Source: Runella slithyformis DSM 19594
Lineage (GTDB): Bacteria; Bacteroidota; Bacteroidia; Cytophagales; Spirosomataceae
Length of the DNA: 64,000 nucleotides
Reading direction: 5' to 3'
Assembly: GCF_000218895.1 (NCBI RefSeq)
Contig: NC_015703.1
Location: forward strand, 6,461,001-6,525,000
Positions 59,000 through 64,000 of this stretch are shown here, one piece after another; positions within the stretch are counted from its first letter, which is position 1; each line of letters starts with the position of its first letter. Both the position numbers and the translations under genes were made by a program. The notes below the pieces were generated by a model that ran no database searches, was not told the origin of the DNA, and saw only the letters and a program-made list of their open reading frames with translations.

Positions 59000-61357
59000 T
59001 TACTTCAACCTCTCCTGAAACAACTTCAATATCCGCTTGTACTCATCCGTCCAGCTGCTGGCTTCGACAAATCCGTGGTCTTCCATGGGGTAGGAGGCCA
59101 TTTCCCAGTTATCTTTTTTCAACTCGATCAGTCGCTGCACCAACCGGTACGAATCCTGAATATGCACGTTGACATCCACCATTCCGTGGCAAATCAGCAA
59201 ATGATCTTTCAAGCCGGCCGCGTGATAAATGGGCGAACTGCGACGATACGCCAATGAATCGGTGGCCGGTTCGTTAAGGATATTGGCCGTGTACGGATGA
59301 TTGTACGCGGCCCAGTCGGTCACGGGACGTAAAGCCGCGCCGGCTTTGAACACACCGGGCTTGGTAAACATGGCCATCAGCGTGATAAAACCGCCGTAGG
59401 AGCCGCCGTAGATACCGATGCGTTTGGCATCAATGCCATGCTTAGCGACCAGGTATTTAGCCCCGTCTACGTTGTCATCCAGGTCTTTGCCGCCCATAAA
59501 ACGGTAGATGCCCGTCCGCACGTCGCGGCCGTAGCCGGCCGAAGCGCGGTAATCCATGTCGAGCACAGTATAACCCAAATCGACCAACAGGTTATGGAAC
59601 ATGTATTCGCGGAAGTATTGGCTCCACCATTTGTGGGCGTTTTGCAGGTAGCCGGCTCCGTGGACAAACACCACCGCCGCGCCGTTTTTCTTTTTGGGAA
59701 CGTACAAACGGGCGTAAATATCGGTACCATCGCTCGCTTTCACGGTGATGATTTGAGGTTCTTTCCAGGCGTACGAACTGAATTCGGGAGAAAGCGATTG
59801 GGTAATCTGCGTAGCCGCAGCCCCCGGTTGAGCATCCTGTACGTATAATTCCCAGGGCTTTGTGGCAGAAGAATACCGGATCAGCAATTTGGATTCATCG
59901 GGCGAAAGGGTCACATCGTTGGCCCCCACCATCTTGGTCAGTTTGGTACGTTCTCCGCCCGTAACGGCCATTTTATAAAAATGCTGCTCGCCGGGATGCA
60001 CTTCGTTCGATTGAAAATAGATCGTTTTTTTATCTTTCGAAAGTTGCGCCTGCTGCACTTCAAACTTACCCGACGTCAGGGCTTTGCGCTCGCCCGTGCG
60101 TACATTGACGGTATACAGATGCGAATACCCCGTAGCTTCGGAATGAAAGATAACGGTCTCGTTGTCTACCCAATCCAACCAAAAACTGCCCGGGCCGCCC
60201 ACCCAGGCTTCGTCGCGCAGGTGATCAAGTACTTTAAACTTAGCCGTTGTCGGGTCCAGCGAAGCGATCCAGCGGTCTTTATTGTCCAGTGAACGCATCA
60301 TGACCACGAGGTATTTGCCATCTTCCGACCAGCGAACGCTGACAAACTGTACTTTACGGGGTGTCGCTTTTTTAGCCGTATCGGCTTTGTAATCTTTCAG
60401 GTAATCGGGTTTTACGTTGATGCCCGTCAGGTCTTTGGTCGAGGCCTCCAGTACGGTGTCTTTTTTGATGTTATACACAAACAACTGCGACGTATTGGGT
60501 GCCGCGCCTACTTTTGGCCGGGCGGGCAGGTCTTCGGTATAGCCCGACTCGGTAACGTAGTTGGGCACAATGGCCGTTTTGGCTCCGCTGCCTCCTTTCG
60601 TGGCGCGGTAAGTGATAAAATCGGCGGTAGGTGAAAGGACGATGTTATCAAGGATGGCGTCGTTGGTATAGATCTCTTTCGGACGTTTGGGCTGGTTGGA
60701 TTTGGCTATTTTCTCCCCTTCCTTTTTCTTATCGGCGCGTTCTTTCAGCACGTCAAACAGCGCCAACTGATCTTTTTTCAGCCATTTATCCTGCTCATTG
60801 GCCGCCGCTTCGGCTTTTTTGGTACCGGGCAGGAAGTTGGTCAATTGAACCAGCTCGCCGGTCATCAGGTGCAGGGCAAAGAGGTTTAATCCGCGTCGAA
60901 ATACGGCCTTGCTTTCATCGCCGCTGAAGGTCACATTTGATTCAATCTCGACGGTATTGGTCAACTGTCGGATTTGACCCGTTTTGACGTCGGTCCAAAA
61001 AATATCTCCGTCTCTGACAAAAAGCTTTTGCGTAAACAGGCGGTTGTAATTTCCTGTTGCCGTCGGCAGCAGGCTGCGCTCCAAGGGAGTGACCTTTCGG
61101 GTTTGTTTAGACGCCGGCTTATATACGTACAGCGAGTCGCCGGTATTTTTTTCGGGATTCCAGCTGAAGAAAATTTTGGTTCCGTCTTCGCTCCAATACG
61201 GATTGGAAGGAGCCACTCCCATCCATTTGGGGTCACGCATGATCTTCTCTACTGTGAGAGGCGCGAGCGTTTGGGCAGTAAGGGTAAAGGAGATAGTACT
61301 GAGGGCAGGCAACAGAAAAATAAACGAAAAAGCTCGTTTAGGGCAAAAGTTTCGCAT
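59000..61357 (-). CDS. Secreted prolyl oligopeptidase / dipeptidyl-peptidase IV-like peptidase (family S9)
   Basis: 785 residues. Signal peptide FSFIFLLPALSTISFTLTAQ. An N-terminal beta-propeller (WSEDGTKIFFSWNPEKNTGD and repeated YLVVM, VIFHSE blades) caps a C-terminal alpha/beta hydrolase. The catalytic Ser lies in GIYGGSYGGF near residue 653, Asp in CHGMVDVNVH and His in MEDHGFVE. It removes short peptides in the periplasm, supporting growth on proteins. Start at ATG 61357; terminator present. Confidence 0.92.
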   Translation of the reverse strand: MRNFCPKRAFSFIFLLPALSTISFTLTAQTLAPLTVEKIMRDPKWMGVAPSNPYWSEDGTKIFFSWNPEKNTGDSLYVYKPASKQTRKVTPLERSLLPTATGNYNRLFTQKLFVRDGDIFWTDVKTGQIRQLTNTVEIESNVTFSGDESKAVFRRGLNLFALHLMTGELVQLTNFLPGTKKAEAAANEQDKWLKKDQLALFDVLKERADKKKEGEKIAKSNQPKRPKEIYTNDAILDNIVLSPTADFITYRATKGGSGAKTAIVPNYVTESGYTEDLPARPKVGAAPNTSQLFVYNIKKDTVLEASTKDLTGINVKPDYLKDYKADTAKKATPRKVQFVSVRWSEDGKYLVVMMRSLDNKDRWIASLDPTTAKFKVLDHLRDEAWVGGPGSFWLDWVDNETVIFHSEATGYSHLYTVNVRTGERKALTSGKFEVQQAQLSKDKKTIYFQSNEVHPGEQHFYKMAVTGGERTKLTKMVGANDVTLSPDESKLLIRYSSATKPWELYVQDAQPGAAATQITQSLSPEFSSYAWKEPQIITVKASDGTDIYARLYVPKKKNGAAVVFVHGAGYLQNAHKWWSQYFREYMFHNLLVDLGYTVLDMDYRASAGYGRDVRTGIYRFMGGKDLDDNVDGAKYLVAKHGIDAKRIGIYGGSYGGFITLMAMFTKPGVFKAGAALRPVTDWAAYNHPYTANILNEPATDSLAYRRSSPIYHAAGLKDHLLICHGMVDVNVHIQDSYRLVQRLIELKKDNWEMASYPMEDHGFVEASSWTDEYKRILKLFQERLK

Positions 61358-61574
61358 AAGTCAGTAAGATGAAGAGTTTATGTGTTAACAAAAATCAAAA
61401 AAAATGAATCCCGTCCACAAATCCGCAGAATGAGGACGTACCCTTGATTTGAATAGATAAAAGTAGTTAAAATCCCTTCTTTTGCCGATATTTCCCTCTT
61501 TATTTCCTGACAACTGTCATTTTTTCAGATAAACGAAGCGCCTAGCATTGCGCAAAACAAAAAAGGCTCCCACC

Positions 61575-62861
61575 ATGCGCCCCAAAATCAGTTACGTTTC
61601 TCCGCAAGAGGCTCTTTCCTGCGTTCAGTCCGGCCACCGCGTGTTTGTGCAGGGAAGTGCGCAAACACCCTCATTTTTATTAAAACATCTCGCTCAGGAA
61701 GCGCCGAGGTTACAGGATGTTGAAGTGGTTTCCATTACCGTTTACGGAGATGTATACGTTGATAAGCCCGAATTTCAGGGCCATTTCCACATCAATTCGC
61801 TGTTTGTTTCCGAGAGCATCCGAAAAGCCGTCAATGAAGGCCGGGCCGATTATGTACCCGTTTTTCTGAGCGAAATCCCCGAATTATTCAATCAAAATAT
61901 TCTTCCGGTCGATGTGGCCCTGGTCCACGTTTCGGTGCCCGACCCACACGGTTATTGTTCCTTAGGTGTCTCGGTCGACATCGCCCGCTCGGCTGTCAAC
62001 AACGCCCGGTATGTGGTGGCGCAGGTAAACCCCAACGTTCCCCGCACCCACGGCGACGGCATGATCCACGCCAGTCGTTTTCACGCCATGGTCTATTGCG
62101 AAGATGCGTTACACGAAGCTAATTTCGGAGGAACGGTTTCAGATAGTGACCGAAAGATCGGGCAATACGTGGCCGAACTGATCGACGACGGCAGTACGTT
62201 ACAAATGGGCATCGGCTCGATTCCCAACGCAGTGTTGCAATGCCTCTATACGCACAAAAATCTGGGTGTACATACGGAGATGTTCAGCGATGGACTAGTG
62301 GACCTCTTTGACAAAGACATCATCAACAATAAGTTCAAAACGATCATGCCCAACAAAACCGTTACCGGCTTTGCGTTGGGCACCAAACGACTGTATGATT
62401 ACGTCAACGACAATCCGGCCTTTTCTTTCATGGACATTGACTTTGTGAATGACCCGCACATCATCAAACAAAACCCCAAAGTAGTGGCCATCAACAGTGC
62501 CGTGGAAGTGGACGTAACGGGGCAGATTTGTTCCGACTCCATCGGAACGCTCCAATATTCGGGCGTTGGCGGCCAAATGGATTTTATGCGCGGTGCGGCC
62601 CTGAGTCAGGGTGGCAAACCCATCATTGCCCTGCCTTCGCGTACCCAAAAAGGCGTATCGCGGATTGTTCCTTTCCTAAAACAGGGGGCGGGGGTGGTCA
62701 CAACGCGTGCGCACGCGCACTACATCATTACCGAATACGGCAGTGCGTATCTGTTCGGACAAAATTTGCGGCAACGCGCCAAAGCCCTCATCAACATTGC
62801 GCACCCGGATGATCGGGAACAGTTGGAAAAACAATGCTTTGAGCGATTTAAAACGCTTTAG
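61575..62861 (+). CDS. Acetyl-CoA hydrolase/transferase family CoA-transferase
   Basis: 428 residues from ATG 61575; a TTG nine codons upstream is less likely. Two similar halves. LQMGIGSIPNAVL and the catalytic-Glu block HTEMFSDGLVDL (Glu near 235) are standard for the 4-hydroxybutyrate/acetate CoA-transferase group, with SGVGGQMDFMRGAALSQGG and ITEYGSAYLFGQNLRQRAKA near the end. It moves CoA between short-chain acids. TGACAACTGTCA (61508-61519) is a short palindrome before it. Monocistronic as far as can be seen. Confidence 0.9.
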   Translation: MRPKISYVSPQEALSCVQSGHRVFVQGSAQTPSFLLKHLAQEAPRLQDVEVVSITVYGDVYVDKPEFQGHFHINSLFVSESIRKAVNEGRADYVPVFLSEIPELFNQNILPVDVALVHVSVPDPHGYCSLGVSVDIARSAVNNARYVVAQVNPNVPRTHGDGMIHASRFHAMVYCEDALHEANFGGTVSDSDRKIGQYVAELIDDGSTLQMGIGSIPNAVLQCLYTHKNLGVHTEMFSDGLVDLFDKDIINNKFKTIMPNKTVTGFALGTKRLYDYVNDNPAFSFMDIDFVNDPHIIKQNPKVVAINSAVEVDVTGQICSDSIGTLQYSGVGGQMDFMRGAALSQGGKPIIALPSRTQKGVSRIVPFLKQGAGVVTTRAHAHYIITEYGSAYLFGQNLRQRAKALINIAHPDDREQLEKQCFERFKTL

Positions 62862-62927
62862 GATTACAGCAAAAGAGCAACAATCGGGGTGGATCGTCGC
62901 TCTTTACTTTATACCGGCTATTCGTAA

Positions 62928-63719
62928 CTATATGTCGGAATAATCCGTCGGATACAGGAACCGGGTATCATTTTTTGACACATTTTTCTGGTATTCGGGC
63001 ATGGCCGACAATTTTTTCCAGTAGGCATCGGCGCTGAAGGCTTTCCAATGCTCATCGCGGGAGGCTCGGTTCTCAAACGTGGTCAAATACATCAAATTGG
63101 GCATACGACTGCCGGCAACCACTTCTGCATAAAAGACCGCATTGAATCCAAGTCGCTTAAATAAGCCTACTTCGTCGCCGTCATTGAACATCTTTATTTT
63201 GTTTTTAGAAATCTTTTCCGTGTGCCCTTCATAGCTACGCAGTTCATAGACGCGTTCTTTGTGGGGGGCGGTCAGAGCAGGTAAGGTAAATTGAGGGCTT
63301 TTGTCAAAAGCGTTCAGCAAAATCGTCTCGATCCTGTCGTAAGGCGGCTCACTGAATACGGCATCCAGATAGGCTTTCCCGTCGTTCCAATAGGCATTGT
63401 CTTTTGCCAACTTTTGCTCCAATTTAAAAAAATCCTCCTGTGAACGAAACGGGATAAATACGTAGATAAGTTTTTCGTCGGTGGGCTTAGCGGTTTCGGG
63501 ATTAATGATGGGTTTAAAAACACCTACCTTACCGATACCGATCCGGTGCAGGGCCGGAAGATAGGCATCTTTCAAAAACGCATCGACTTTTTTCTCCTGC
63601 TCTTCGGTCTTTAGGTGGTAAATCTTGATTTGGTAAAAATCACGCTTAGCGGCATGAGCCGAAACGCCGAAAGTCAGCAGCGATACAAGCACTAATAATG
63701 GCATGAATACTTTGTACAT
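62928..63719 (-). CDS. Secreted NIPSNAP-family protein
   Basis: 263 residues from ATG 63719. Signal peptide MYKVFMPLLVLVSLLTFGVS then AHA. Two ferredoxin-like halves of the NIPSNAP type: DFYQIKIYHLKTEEQEKKVD with AYLPALHRIGIGKVGVFKP, and RVYELRSYEGHTEKISKNKI with GLFKRLGFNAVFYAEVVAGS and MYLTTFENRASRDEHWKAFS. Family function is unclear. The downstream neighbour on the same strand is out of range; it converges on the CoA-transferase. Confidence 0.88.
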   Translation of the reverse strand: MYKVFMPLLVLVSLLTFGVSAHAAKRDFYQIKIYHLKTEEQEKKVDAFLKDAYLPALHRIGIGKVGVFKPIINPETAKPTDEKLIYVFIPFRSQEDFFKLEQKLAKDNAYWNDGKAYLDAVFSEPPYDRIETILLNAFDKSPQFTLPALTAPHKERVYELRSYEGHTEKISKNKIKMFNDGDEVGLFKRLGFNAVFYAEVVAGSRMPNLMYLTTFENRASRDEHWKAFSADAYWKKLSAMPEYQKNVSKNDTRFLYPTDYSDI

Positions 63720-63866
63720 ACTCAAAATAATTTATAAAGGGGTTACGTTTGAAATACCTCCCAAAGTAACGTTTAGTTTTTCAGTAAACCTTTTGGGCCC
63801 ATTGATTTACCAACTCATAATTTTCGAAGTTAACAGACCCTTCAATAGGTTGTCTACCCGAGGCAA

Positions 63867-64000
63867 TTAGCCCGGAAACTCCATTTCTTTTTCGGAGAAT
63901 TGGCATAAGCCATCCAGCAATTCGCTCAATCTGAGGCCCGTTTCTGTCAATGAATATTCTACCCGAACGGGAATCTCCCCCAAATGACTGTTTCTGACAA
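63867..64000 (-). CDS. HxlR-family transcriptional regulator, 5' part outside the window
   Basis: Only the C-terminal 43 residues are seen: VRNSHLGEIPVRVEYSLTET then GLRLSELLDGLCQFSEKEME, ending FPG. The PxRVEYxLTxxGxxL block is the winged-helix wing of HxlR/MarR-type regulators. The start lies beyond base 64000. It precedes the NIPSNAP gene on the same strand with a 148-base gap and might control it. Confidence 0.82.
   Translation of the reverse strand, partial: VRNSHLGEIPVRVEYSLTETGLRLSELLDGLCQFSEKEMEFPG

Noticed and set aside
61508-61519. TGACAACTGTCA as part of the htpG-type control motif
   Set aside because: The palindrome is similar, but no TTGGNAC-N5-TTG element follows, so it is noted only in the CoA-transferase entry.

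Overview
The window reads as a chromosomal segment of a Bacteroidota bacterium of the order Cytophagales. Marker families support this: a type IX secretion plug protein (DUF5103), gliding lipoprotein GldB, DUF5683, DUF4230 and DUF3127 proteins, GEVED-type secreted proteins, a type IX C-terminal sorting tail, and promoters of the TTTG / TAnnTTTG kind. The Runella/Spirosoma/Dyadobacter group is a reasonable guess, but genus cannot be fixed from sequence alone. Most of the window is dense single-copy housekeeping DNA. There is no prophage, CRISPR array, rRNA, tRNA or complete insertion sequence that I can support.

Layout. 1-7.4 kb: lysA (cut by the left edge) and yebC; then leftward lipoprotein-miaA and the T9SS plug gene-holA, with a rightward DUF4230 gene and a repeat-bounded A+T-rich orphan gene (3.9-5.0 kb) between them. 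7.5-11.9 kb: LD-carboxypeptidase, gldB, an MsbA-like ABC exporter and a small holin-like membrane protein. 12-16.7 kb: a secreted protein, a leftward tetR-hydrolase-dinB operon with a clear palindromic operator, and a divergent secreted amidohydrolase. 16.8-23.9 kb: citrate synthase, a low-GC secreted esterase with a T9SS tail, an M20 amidohydrolase, hisB, a 39-codon membrane-peptide unit and a DUF3127 protein. 24-28 kb: a trehalose module (trehalase, MFS transporter, divergent AraC regulator) with a terminator-like hairpin in the transporter leader. 28-40 kb: guaB, tyrS, rpoN, a PAP2-like protein, enoyl-CoA hydratase, thioesterase, a membrane-anchored MutS-like ATPase, lspA and htpG. 40-49 kb: a 1330-residue modular metalloprotease, GNAT, a PaaE-like reductase, a HesB/IscA protein, and a sugar-oxidase/DUF1080 pair. 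49.5-54.1 kb: parA-parB-DUF5683-dapB-lepB behind a parS-like site. 54.3-64 kb: a BNR-repeat protein, a repeat-rich degenerate island (57.3-59.0 kb), an S9 peptidase, a CoA-transferase, a NIPSNAP protein and an HxlR regulator cut by the right edge.

How the genes work together. Several pieces form coherent units: lysA/dapB (lysine and peptidoglycan precursors), lspA/lepB with many lipoproteins and secreted proteins (export and maturation), T9SS plug and GldB (secretion and gliding), and trehalase with transporter and AraC regulator (sugar uptake and hydrolysis).

The least-explained DNA is: (i) the orphan-gene cassette at 3875-4961, bounded by inverted and direct repeats; (ii) the island at 57.3-59.0 kb with a 79-bp tandem repeat, an inverted degenerate copy, small ORFs and a nonsense-interrupted gene; (iii) two sigma-54-like elements of identical geometry before rpoN and htpG; (iv) a dispersed family of hairpins with CTCA loops. 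None is proven to be a new system. They are the places I would look first.
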